This document shows positions 28,301-35,226 of a stretch of 64,000 bases of DNA, piece by piece. A program made the position numbers and the translations under genes. The notes beneath the pieces are model-generated. The model was not told where the DNA came from, searched no databases, and worked only from the letters and a program-made list of their open reading frames with translations. The stretch lies in the NCBI RefSeq assembly GCF_018128065.1, contig NZ_CP072360.1:1740501-1804500 (forward strand), read 5' to 3'. The stretch is from Prevotella melaninogenica. Lineage in GTDB: Bacteria > Bacteroidota > Bacteroidia > Bacteroidales > Bacteroidaceae. Position 1 is the first letter of the stretch. The number at the start of each line of letters is the position of its first letter.

Positions 28301-29927
28301 CCTTATCGTTTCGGCTAAGGACGAAAGAGGAAAGGCACTCAAAATTAAGTATCGTAAGATAGGTGATACACAGTTGAAAGTCTTCAACCGTACAGACTCT
28401 GCCATCCGCATGAAACTTACCGTAACGCCTAAGGAACCACTCGATAATAAGGGTTGGTATAAGACGGCACAATGTGTGGCACGTGCGCTGATGATGGTAC
28501 GTTCGGCAAGTATTTCTTATCGTGACCAATATGCAATGGCACTGCCTGGCTTTATGCCAACGGTGGGTGATGCCTTTGGACAGACACGTGGAACAGGTGC
28601 TTTATCGCCTGGTCTTGACTTCGCATTCGGTCTTATTGATGATGACTATATCGGTAAGGCACGTGATAACAACTGGTTGCTTATGAACGATAGCGTGGCT
28701 ACACCTGCTGTAACGAATCGCACAGAAGACTTACAGATTCGCATGACACTTGAACCATTCAAGGACTTTAAGATTGACCTTACTGCCAGTCGAATGCAAA
28801 CAACCTCACGGAGCATCCAATATATGTACACGGGTACGCCTACAACACAGAGCGGTTCGCTCACCATGACAACCCTCTCGTTAGGTACAGCCTTCGAAAG
28901 TCAGGGAAATGCAAATAACGGCTACCATAGCCCAACGTTCAATCGTTTCGTGCAGTCACTCGATACCTATCGTAATCGTGTGGAGGCACAATATAACAAT
29001 GCGACTTACCCTGCTTCCTTTGGTGGCGGACATTTCAGTCCGGCAGTAGGTACTGTTAATAAGTATAGTGCTGACGTTATGGTTCCTGCTTTCCTCAATG
29101 CTTACACCAGCATGAGCGGAAACGGGCTCAATATCTTCCCTACACTGCGCAGTATGTTGCCTAACTGGTCTATCCGTTATAGTGGTCTCTCTCGTTTGCC
29201 ATTCTTTGAACAGTTCTTCAAGAGTGTCAATATCAATCATGCTTACCGCAGCATCTTTGCTATCGGCTCTTATCAGAGTTATAGCACATGGCAAGAATAC
29301 ATGAACGGACTCGGTTTCATTGCTGATGCTACTACAGGTGCTCCAATCCCAAGTTCGATGTATAACATCTCACAGGTGAGTATCAACGAGGCTTTCTCAC
29401 CACTCCTCGGTGTTGACCTTACCTTACAGAACAACCTCACTGCACGCTTAGAATATCGCCAAACACGTGTTCTGTCGCTCTCTATGACGAGCGTACAGTT
29501 GAATGAAGCCTCATCAAAAGACTGGGTCATCGGTATCGGTTACAGAATCAACGACTTCAACCTCTTTAATAGTGGTACACGACGTGTGGTTAAGGGTAAA
29601 AAGAAGAAAACAACAGAAACCTCACAGCAGGACAATAGTTCTTCTCGTCAGAATAACGGATTGAACCGTGACCTCAACTTACGTCTTGACATGAGCTACC
29701 GCCAGCAAGCATCGCTCACACGTGATATTGCTTCACTCACATCGGCAGCTTCAAGCGGTAATACTGCGTTCAAGTTCTCTTTCTTAAGCGATTATACCTT
29801 GAGCCGTTTGGTTACAGCCAGCCTCTACTACGACTTACAGATCAATACTCCGCTCCTCTCGTCAGGCAGTTATCCAACAACTACCCACGACTTCGGTGTG
29901 AGCCTTAGACTTAGTCTGACAAGGTAA
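22326..29927 (+). CDS. sprA: SprA, outer-membrane pore of type IX secretion
   Basis: The open frame codes for about 2533 residues, the expected size of SprA/Sov. After an N-terminal hydrophobic segment (ISILIIIFLGSIGLLSW) it has the family blocks GGVRIKTQGSAELKFGANIK and INVNVNGKVGDKVNMNLNY, and it continues as a very long beta-barrel to the C-terminal strand FGVSLRLSL. SprA is the 36-strand translocon of the type IX system. A lysine/glutamate-rich insert lies near residue 1940 (KKTEREKKEKERKEKG). There is no ATG at the start: 22326 is a TTG inside a G-rich repeat, and the TTG at 22365 (giving MKRKHYISILIII) would make a better signal peptide. The gene follows ruvA. Confidence 0.93.
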   Translation: MEGLGEVSNQPFFLKRKHYISILIIIFLGSIGLLSWGRSALSFAPLAKLVYTVAPPDTVKKAKPIEVEIDEETIPDSLLHPRWKVQRTTPVTYDDLRENSTDLIRPENMRQTVEYNDSLDRYIIGYKIGKTYVMAPIMMTPEEYRKWTEKRSFADYYRSKNQEILKEKGKDKFDFTDMQFSLGPAEKIFGPGGVRIKTQGSAELKFGANIKNIDNPSLPIRNRKTTAMDFDEKINVNVNGKVGDKVNMNLNYNTDATFDFDAQNFKLRYEGKEDEIIKLVEGGNVTFPSNNSLVQGASALFGIRTDMQFGKLKLQTVLSQKKSSNKSVSSRGGKQLTPFEIDAADYEENRHFFLSQYFRDNYDVAMKSLPNLKTGVTINRVEVWVTNKTGTTSNTRNIVALTDLGENKKISRTDLWGTGTGAVPTNNANTEYSTITQTYPAARDIDQVTGILDGAGLVGGNDYEKLANARLLNSSEYTVNNALGYISLKSGLQTDQVLAIAYEYTYGGVTYQVGEFASDRTNINEALFVKSLKNTSNNPKQGNWDLMMKNVYYLASNIERDKFRLDVKYQSDTTGVYISYIPEPQVKTQTLIKLLNADRLDNNNNPHSNGYFDYVEGYTISNGRVFFPMAEPFGNGLRKALMDKRVTAAIADKYVFEQLYDSTKTIAKQIAEKDKFVLVGQYRGSAANVISLGAYNVPQGSVVVTAGGVTLNEGSDYSVDYSAGEVTILNQSIIDAGTAINVSLESQSAYQQERKTMIGVNWEYDFSKDFQIGGTFMHLSEQPLTTKVNMGSEPLNNTIWGLNINWKKERQWLTNMLNKIPFLHVTQPSYITFSAEFAQLLAGQSKGTQDNASYLDDFEGAKTTIDVSQPTSWIISSVPSDFPEYSDKTTLRSGFNRSLLAWYTIDPLFTRRSSSLTPGHIKSDLEQLSNHYVREIPVTELFPNRDRNYSGSISTLNILNLAYYPSERGPYNFNPNIDVNGHLTNPTGTWGGMMRKLDTNDFQTANIEYIEFWMLDPFIYSNQLPNANQYGGDFYINLGEVSEDVLKDGKKFYESGMPVDGSSSWTTTQWGKIPTQSTITYAFATSKGSRAKQDVGFNGLTDEEEQQFASYQNFLTAARANTNQAVFDSIWADPANDDYHYFRGSDWDAKKASILERYKRINNPQGNSPDNDNNNERYDTSYKTTPDVEDINQDYTLNEYEKYYQYHISIRPQDLVVGQNFIVDKRVASAPLRKGGSEPVTWYQFRIPLEEFQKRVGSISGFTSIRFMRMFLTGFAKPIVLRFGTFDLVSGKWRQYQQNLTNSASNSGTMSVSAVSLEENNDKVPVNYVLPPGIRRGQDPNQPQLVEENEQALSMVVNNLGTGESKAVYKNTTLDLRQYKRLQMFVHANAFEQNTTNLTDNQLAVFIRLGSDYKNNYYEYEIPLKLSAPGHYDMYTGQERRIVWPEENMLDIPLKFLTSVKKQRNQARGAGTASYNRAFSVYDTDRPANKVTVMGNPTLGEVKTMIIGVRNLSSSQKSGEVWVNELRLQEFNNEGGWAARGQLNLQLSDFGTVDVNASHSTDGFGGLEQGVNERQQESKTDVSVTTSLELGKFFPDKAKVSAPLYYSVTKSENRPKYNPLDTDMELKDALDGTANRQERDSIESIAVTKRLTTNFSLSNVRVGIQTKNHPMPYDPANFSFSYSHSHSHTSGETTVYENEDNWRGALNYNWTPVYKPWEPFKKLIKSRSKWFEILKRFGLNWLPQNVTFNTEMVRNYYELQERDMESTENSLLPLTFSEQFLWNRDFTLRWDLTRNLHMNFQSATHAEIEEPYTPINKDLYADRYQAWKDSVWTSIKHFGTPLDYQQNFTLSYQLPLNLLPIFDWVNADANYNASYTWVRGTKLDDGTSLGNTITSNRALNINSTFNFERLYNHIPFLKKTNERFNRARPTRPKLTAEQKKTEREKKEKERKEKGQDDDKKKALPKNQKSFEKEIVINADSAILVPHGKNTKRLIVSAKDERGKALKIKYRKIGDTQLKVFNRTDSAIRMKLTVTPKEPLDNKGWYKTAQCVARALMMVRSASISYRDQYAMALPGFMPTVGDAFGQTRGTGALSPGLDFAFGLIDDDYIGKARDNNWLLMNDSVATPAVTNRTEDLQIRMTLEPFKDFKIDLTASRMQTTSRSIQYMYTGTPTTQSGSLTMTTLSLGTAFESQGNANNGYHSPTFNRFVQSLDTYRNRVEAQYNNATYPASFGGGHFSPAVGTVNKYSADVMVPAFLNAYTSMSGNGLNIFPTLRSMLPNWSIRYSGLSRLPFFEQFFKSVNINHAYRSIFAIGSYQSYSTWQEYMNGLGFIADATTGAPIPSSMYNISQVSINEAFSPLLGVDLTLQNNLTARLEYRQTRVLSLSMTSVQLNEASSKDWVIGIGYRINDFNLFNSGTRRVVKGKKKKTTETSQQDNSSSRQNNGLNRDLNLRLDMSYRQQASLTRDIASLTSAASSGNTAFKFSFLSDYTLSRLVTASLYYDLQINTPLLSSGSYPTTTHDFGVSLRLSLTR

Positions 29928-30039
29928 ACGCATGTTGAAAAGTAAAAAGGTAAAAAGTAAAACGTTAATGCTCATAGTCCAAACCTCAAACGTCAAAACT
30001 CAAAGTTCAAAGTTCAAAGTTCAAAGTTCAAAGAAAAAA

Positions 30040-30075
30040 ACAGACTGCCTTGTCTTGAAGGCAAAAGCAGTCTGT
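30040..30075. terminator. Bidirectional terminator between sprA and cysK
   Basis: ACAGACTGC pairs with GCAGTCTGT, with an inner GCCTT/AAGGC pair. The genes converge here. It is preceded by about five copies of the heptamer CAAAGTT (about 29999-30033). Confidence 0.7.
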
Positions 30076-30104
30076 TGGGAAAGTATTTTAGAATTTGGAA
30101 AAGA

Positions 30105-31051
30105 CTAAAGAGGATACTCGTCAAAGGCGTAAAGAACTGTTGAAAGATAACGCTCACCTGTATCAGGCAGCAACGTCACAATCGTTTTACCTACATTCTC
30201 TGGGCGCTTAGCAATCTCTGCAGCAGCAAAGGCAGCTGCTCCCGAAGATATTCCGACTAACAAGCCCTCCTGTCGTGCCAACTGACGACCAGTAAGGATT
30301 GCTTGATCATTCTCTACTTGGAACACTTCGTCAACATACTTATTATTATATGTGTTTGGTATGAAGCCTGCACCAATACCTTGAATCTTATGCGCTCCAC
30401 TCTCTCCACCGCTCAAGACAGGCGATGAACTTGGCTCAACTGCAATAACCTTTACATTTGGATTCTGTTCCTTGAGATAACGACCAATACCGCTAACCGT
30501 ACCACCAGTACCCACACCAGCCACAAAGATATCCACCTTACCATCTGTATCACGCCATATCTCTGGACCAGTAGTAAGATAATGGCGTTCTGGATTAGCC
30601 TGATTCTCGAACTGCTGAAGGATAACACTACCCGGAATCGTATCACGCAACTCCTCTGCTGCCTTGATAGCACCTTTCATACCATCCTTGCCATTTGTCA
30701 GTTTCACCGTGGCACCGTATGCCTTCACAAGATTACGACGCTCCACACTCATGGTCTCAGGCATAGTAAGAATAAGTTTATATCCCTTCACTGCTGATAC
30801 CAATGCCAAACCAACGCCAGTGTTTCCACTGGTTGGTTCAATAATAGTATCTCCGGGCTTTAAGAACCCCTTAGCCTCAGCATCCTCTATCATAGCCAAT
30901 GCTATACGATCCTTCACACTGCCACCGGGATTGAAATACTCTATCTTTGCGAGAACAGGTGTGTCAACTCCTTTCTCAGCAGAGAATTTATTAAGTGCTA
31001 ACAGTGGCGTATTGCCTATAAGTTCTGTGAGTTTTTTACTATCTTTGCCAT
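30105..31051 (-). CDS. cysK: Cysteine synthase CysK, frame broken near the start
   Basis: Read from the MAKI start at 31051, the frame meets a stop after 11 codons. Adding one A to the A6 run at 31032-31037 restores [20 protein letters not shown] and a standard 315-residue O-acetylserine sulfhydrylase. The remaining protein is intact: the PLP lysine in NPGGSVKDR, the substrate loop [13 protein letters not shown], the PLP phosphate loop [14 protein letters not shown] and the C-terminal [15 protein letters not shown]. Without the repair only a GTG-started piece from 30917 would be made, which lacks the first helix. The enzyme makes L-cysteine from O-acetylserine and sulfide. A TACCTTTG promoter lies at 31096-31103. 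The break in a housekeeping gene suggests a sequencing error. Confidence 0.85.
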
Positions 31052-31095
31052 ATTCTTTGGAGTTATGTTTCTTAATAATTCTTTGTTTACGGATG

Positions 31096-31103
31096 CAAAG
31101 GTA
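31096..31103 (-). promoter_or_regulatory. cysK promoter -7 element TACCTTTG
   Basis: TAnnTTTG match 44 nt upstream of the cysK MAKI start codon, supporting that start rather than the internal GTG. Confidence 0.55.
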
Positions 31104-31212
31104 CGGACATTTACTGATATGTGAAATACACTCTTTATGTTATTTAGCATACCACAAATATGGTATTTACATTAAAATAAGACTTTCCTATTGCCATTCA
31201 CACAAAAAACCT

Positions 31213-31220
31213 TATATTTG
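31213..31220 (+). promoter_or_regulatory. Promoter -7 element TATATTTG of the AAA/DUF4435 pair
   Basis: Fits TAnnTTTG, with ATTG 19 nt upstream as a near -33 element; the ATPase ATG is 29 nt downstream. Confidence 0.65.
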
Positions 31221-31249
31221 CATTACTATTGTCATAAAAATCTACGATT

Positions 31250-32068
31250 ATGCAGAAATACGCAGATTACATAGAAGAGATTGAGATTGACTCGCTTTGG
31301 AGTGGAAAGAAACACATCCGATGGACATTAGACCGACAGGTGAATATCCTGAGTGGTATTAATGGTGTTGGTAAGAGTACTATTCTTAATAAGGTGGTAC
31401 GGAGTCTGTCGCAGGGAGGTGAGTTCCCCAGCCATTCGCTGAAAGGTGTCCGTCTAAAGGTAAGTCCTAATGATGCACGATGGATACGCTATGACATCAT
31501 CCGTTCGTTCGACCGACCACTGATGAACTCGGATAGTATCAGCAAGATAAACATCGACCTTGTTACGGAACTTGACTGGCAGCTCTTCCAGCTTCAGCGC
31601 AAATATCTTGACTATCAGGTGAACATCGGCAACCGTATTATCGAGACATTACAAAGTGGTGAAGCAGATGCTACAGAGAAAGCACAACAGATATCACAAC
31701 CTAAGAAACGTTTCCAAGATATATTGGACGACCTCTTTACCGAAACAGGTAAGAAGATTATCCGCTCTGAGAACGAGATAAAATTCTCTTCATTAGGTGA
31801 AGTCCTCGCCCCTTATCAGTTGTCAAGTGGCGAGAAGCAGATTTTGGTTATCCTACTAACCGTATTGGTTGAGGATAATGAGAGCTATGTTCTCTTCATG
31901 GATGAGCCAGAAGTGAGTCTGCACGTAGAATGGCAGAAACGATTGATTGACCTTATCTTAGAACTAAATCCGAATGTTCAGATTATCCTCACGACACACA
32001 GTCCGGCTGTCATTATGAACGGATGGATTGACCGTGTGACGGAAGTAACGGACATAACCGACAACTGA
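31250..32068 (+). CDS. AAA/ABC-type ATPase, partner of DUF4435 protein
   Basis: The protein has 272 residues and is a compact ABC/SMC-like ATPase: P-loop GINGVGKST at residues 36-44, signature LSSGEKQ near 200, Walker B YVLFMDEPE with the catalytic glutamate, and the H-loop TTHSPAVI. It lacks a long coiled coil. It is followed after 19 nt by a DUF4435 protein, so the two form a two-gene unit. The pairing of an ATPase with DUF4435 is that of AriA/AriB in the PARIS anti-phage system and of OLD-type ATPase/Toprim pairs. The ATPase is smaller than typical AriA, so this may be a related but distinct module. Confidence 0.8.
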   Translation: MQKYADYIEEIEIDSLWSGKKHIRWTLDRQVNILSGINGVGKSTILNKVVRSLSQGGEFPSHSLKGVRLKVSPNDARWIRYDIIRSFDRPLMNSDSISKINIDLVTELDWQLFQLQRKYLDYQVNIGNRIIETLQSGEADATEKAQQISQPKKRFQDILDDLFTETGKKIIRSENEIKFSSLGEVLAPYQLSSGEKQILVILLTVLVEDNESYVLFMDEPEVSLHVEWQKRLIDLILELNPNVQIILTTHSPAVIMNGWIDRVTEVTDITDN

Positions 32069-32087
32069 TTGTCATAAGGAGGGAGCG

Positions 32088-33101
32088 ATGGGAAGAAGAC
32101 TGAGCGAAAACCTGTCATCGGCATATATTGATGCTGCGAACCGACTGAATGGTAAGCGAGCACGGAGAAAGATTATCGCATACGTAGAGGCGTATGATGA
32201 TATCTTCTTTTGGCGCACTGTTTTAAGTGGGTTTGAGAATGAAGAACGTTATTTTGAAGTGATGTTACCTTCGCGATTGAACCTTAGCAAGGGAAAGCGG
32301 TCGGTATTGATGAACCTCGTTTCACAGAATATTGGTGAGAATATGATTGCTTGCGTTGATGCAGATTACGACTATCTATTACAAGGAGTTACCCAACTTT
32401 CCGATGAGGTGAACAACAATCCATATGTTTTCCATACCTATGCTTACGCTATTGAAAATCTACAATGCTACGCACCGAGTCTGCATGATGTGACGGTGGC
32501 TGTAACACTCAACGACCATTCAATCTTTAATTTCGAAGAGTTTCTGAAACTATACAGCGAGAGCATACACCCGCTCTTTGTCTGGAGTATCTGGCATTAT
32601 CGAAAAGGCTATCATCGAAAGTTTACTATCTCTGACTTTAATCGAGTTGTGGAGATTGGTAATTTCTCTCTGCAAGGGGCAATAGAAAGTATTCAACGGC
32701 TACGCCATAAGGTGCAGATGCGTGTACGACAACTGCAAAAGGAGAATCCGAACGCAAAGGATAGCTATCTAAAACTAAAAGACGAACTGCGTTCCTTAGG
32801 TGTTACACCTTCAACAACCTACTTATATATACAAGGTCATCATCTCTTTGATAATATCATCGTACCAGTCTTGAAACGAGTATGCGACCTTCTTGTGCGT
32901 GAACGTGAAGACGAGATTAATCGCAATGCAGTACACGATACGCAACGTCGCAACGAACTATCAAGTTATGGCCATAGTACGGAGGCGATTATCCCTATGC
33001 TCCGTCGTAATGTTGGTTATACCAACGCTGAACCATTCCTAAGATTGAAAGAAGATATCAATACATTTTTGAATCCACTGACACAACAACCAACAAACTA
33101 A
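32088..33101 (+). CDS. DUF4435 domain protein (Toprim-like, AriB-like)
   Basis: The protein has 337 residues. The N-terminal YVEAYDDIFFWRTVL carries the conserved acidic residue, and MIACVDADYDYLL carries the DxD typical of DUF4435, a fold related to Toprim nucleases. NPYVFHTYAYAIENLQCY follows as in the family. In PARIS, AriB is released from AriA on sensing a phage anti-restriction protein and acts as a toxin that cleaves tRNA; whether this protein does so is inference. The C-terminal half is helical and charged. It is in one operon with the ATPase at 31250. No phage or restriction genes adjoin it directly; the fucosidase downstream has its own promoter. Confidence 0.8.
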   Translation: MGRRLSENLSSAYIDAANRLNGKRARRKIIAYVEAYDDIFFWRTVLSGFENEERYFEVMLPSRLNLSKGKRSVLMNLVSQNIGENMIACVDADYDYLLQGVTQLSDEVNNNPYVFHTYAYAIENLQCYAPSLHDVTVAVTLNDHSIFNFEEFLKLYSESIHPLFVWSIWHYRKGYHRKFTISDFNRVVEIGNFSLQGAIESIQRLRHKVQMRVRQLQKENPNAKDSYLKLKDELRSLGVTPSTTYLYIQGHHLFDNIIVPVLKRVCDLLVREREDEINRNAVHDTQRRNELSSYGHSTEAIIPMLRRNVGYTNAEPFLRLKEDINTFLNPLTQQPTN

Positions 33102-33191
33102 GTCCTTCTGTTTTCTTCATAACATTACCCTACCCCATACTTGTGTCTATACTTTCTTTACTAAGTGGGGCATTATCTGCTGTAGTTTTAT

Positions 33192-33199
33192 TATCTTTG
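33192..33199 (+). promoter_or_regulatory. Promoter -7 element TATCTTTG of the fucosidase gene
   Basis: TAnnTTTG match 31 nt upstream of the ATG at 33231. No clear -33 TTTG. Confidence 0.55.
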
Positions 33200-33230
33200 T
33201 ACTCAGAAATCTAAACAACAAAATTCTCAC

Positions 33231-34532
33231 ATGAAGAAGACTCTACTTTTGATCCTAACACTGCTGACAAGTTATGTCGGTATGGCACAAGAGACTTACC
33301 AGCCAACGGCAGAGAATCTCAAAGCACGCGAACAGTTTCAAGACGATAAGTTCGGTATCTTCCTACATTGGGGACTCTACTCAATGATGGGTACAACCGA
33401 ATGGATTATGACCAACAGGGATATCAACTACAAGGAATACCCTAAGTTAGCTAAAACCTTCTATCCTTCAGAGTTCGATGCTGATGCGTGGATTAAGGCT
33501 ATCAAGGCTGCTGGTGCAAAGTATATCACGATTACCACTCGCCACCATGATGGGTTCTCCCTCTTTAAGACTGCTACCAGTACTTATAACTCTGTTGACG
33601 GTTCACCTTTCAAGCGTGATATTATCAAAGAATTGGCTGATGCCTGCAAACGACACGACATAAAGCTGCACCTTTATTATTCACACCTCGACTGGGGACG
33701 TGAGGACTATCCTGTGGGTAGAACGGGAACTGGAACGGGTCGACCAAAAGAGAAGGCTAACTGGCCAAGCTATTACAAGTTTATGAACACGCAGTTGACA
33801 GAATTGCTCACAAACTATGGAAAGGTGGGTGCAATCTGGTTTGATGGTTGGTGGGATCATGACAGTGATGCCAAGCCTTTCGATTGGCAGTTGGAGGAGC
33901 AGTATGCTTTGATTCATAAGCTACAGCCACAATGCCTCATTGCTAACAATCATCACCATACTCCTTTCGCTGGTGAGGATATTCAGATCTTTGAACGTGA
34001 CCTACCGGGTGAGAACAAGGCTGGACTGTCTGGACAGAGCATCAGCCGGCTGCCATTGGAGTCATGCCAGACTATCAACGAGCATTGGGGGTACAACATC
34101 ACTGACACCCTCTACAAATCACCAAAGGAGCTGATTCAGATGCTTGTTCGTGCTGCTGGTAAGAATGCCAACCTCCTGCTCAACATCGGTCCAGAACCAG
34201 GTGGTGCTCTCCCTGCTCTTGCCCTCGACCGCCTTCAGGCTATCGGTGAATGGCTGAACAAATATGGTGAAACCATCTATAGCACTCGTGGCGGCATCGT
34301 TACTCCACACGAATGGGGAGTAAGTACACAGCGTGGCAACAAACTCTACATCCACATCCTAAACTGTATGGACTCCAGTCTCTTCATCCCTACTGGTAAC
34401 CACAAAATCAAGTCCGCCACCGTCTTTGGCACCAACAAGCGTGTCAACTTCACAAAGACAGGCAACGGCATCACCCTCAACTTCGACACCGTCCCCACTG
34501 ACATTGATTATATCGTTGAGTTGACGTTGTAA
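33231..34532 (+). CDS. Alpha-L-fucosidase, GH29
   Basis: The protein has 433 residues with a cleaved signal peptide (MKKTLLLILTLLTSYVGMAQ). GH29 landmarks are the N-terminal FGIFLHWGLYSMMGTTEWIM, ITTRHHDGFSLF, the nucleophile aspartate in GAIWFDGWWDHDSD, and a C-terminal beta-sandwich ending IDYIVELTL. The enzyme removes alpha-linked L-fucose by a retaining mechanism, most likely in the periplasm, from host glycans such as mucin or blood-group structures. It is a single gene with its own promoter and terminator; no SusCD or other sugar genes adjoin it. Confidence 0.93.
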   Translation: MKKTLLLILTLLTSYVGMAQETYQPTAENLKAREQFQDDKFGIFLHWGLYSMMGTTEWIMTNRDINYKEYPKLAKTFYPSEFDADAWIKAIKAAGAKYITITTRHHDGFSLFKTATSTYNSVDGSPFKRDIIKELADACKRHDIKLHLYYSHLDWGREDYPVGRTGTGTGRPKEKANWPSYYKFMNTQLTELLTNYGKVGAIWFDGWWDHDSDAKPFDWQLEEQYALIHKLQPQCLIANNHHHTPFAGEDIQIFERDLPGENKAGLSGQSISRLPLESCQTINEHWGYNITDTLYKSPKELIQMLVRAAGKNANLLLNIGPEPGGALPALALDRLQAIGEWLNKYGETIYSTRGGIVTPHEWGVSTQRGNKLYIHILNCMDSSLFIPTGNHKIKSATVFGTNKRVNFTKTGNGITLNFDTVPTDIDYIVELTL

Positions 34533-34564
34533 GATAGGCTTTCATAAGCTAACATCTTTAAAAA

Positions 34565-34600
34565 ACAACCTGCAGTAACCGTTTGGTTACTGTGGGTTTT
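34565..34600 (+). terminator. Fucosidase terminator
   Basis: CAGTAACC/GGTTACTG with an outer AACC/GGTT pair and a 4-nt loop, followed by TTTTCTTTAT. Confidence 0.85.
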
Positions 34601-34739
34601 CTTTATATGTATGAATAGCTTTCTTCCTCAAAAGTATTTGCTATTGATTATCAATAACTTATATTTACACGATACAAATAAGATTCCTCAATTTAAGTAA
34701 TATCGATTAGAAACCATCTTAAATGTTACTTCTTAACTT

Positions 34740-35203
34740 TTATTTCATCATTTTCTTATAATGCGTTTCATATCCTTCTATTTCAAATAATAGCCTAAAT
34801 GCTTCTAGAAAATTATCATAATTAAATTCCTTAAAGTCATATATATTCTGTCCAAGAGAATGAGATTCTCTATTTATATATCGATTAAAAGCTTGAAATC
34901 TAATATCTTTTAATTTTTCTGAATTGAATGTATTATTTAGATCTCTCTTCTCAACGAAATTAAAAAATACTCAATAATATTTCTCATGCAATTTGCAATA
35001 AGAGCAGGTGCAGAATCTCTATTCTTGATGATAGACCAATATGCCTGATAGTCACTTTGAATTTCTTCGTAGCTCATCGATTTTATATGGCTTCCTTGAC
35101 GATCTTTATATAACCTTATTAAAGTTTGGGAAGCATGTCTCTTCTCTCTATTCATTTCCGTCATTTCATAGAAGAAGTAAAGGCTATGTGTTAATATAAA
35201 CAC
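34740..35203 (-). pseudogene. C-terminal part of the AAA_13 ATPase, two frames
   Basis: In the first frame (35203-34937) the sequence reads FILTHSLYFFYEMTEMNREK and ends after NCMRNIIEYFLISLRREI. Adding one T to the T6 run near 34967 continues it as EYFFNFVEKRDLNN, then RFQAFNRYINRESHSLG and a natural end at 34740 (YETHYKKMMK). These blocks, including RYINRESHS, are the usual C-terminus of the RloC/PrrC-type AAA_13 family. The join to the main part (35227-36948) needs one more G in the GGGGG at about 35233. With both repairs the protein has 736 residues. The catalytic potential of the piece alone is nil. Confidence 0.7.
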
Positions 35204-35226
35204 CTGTTCGCAACGGGTTCTAATAT

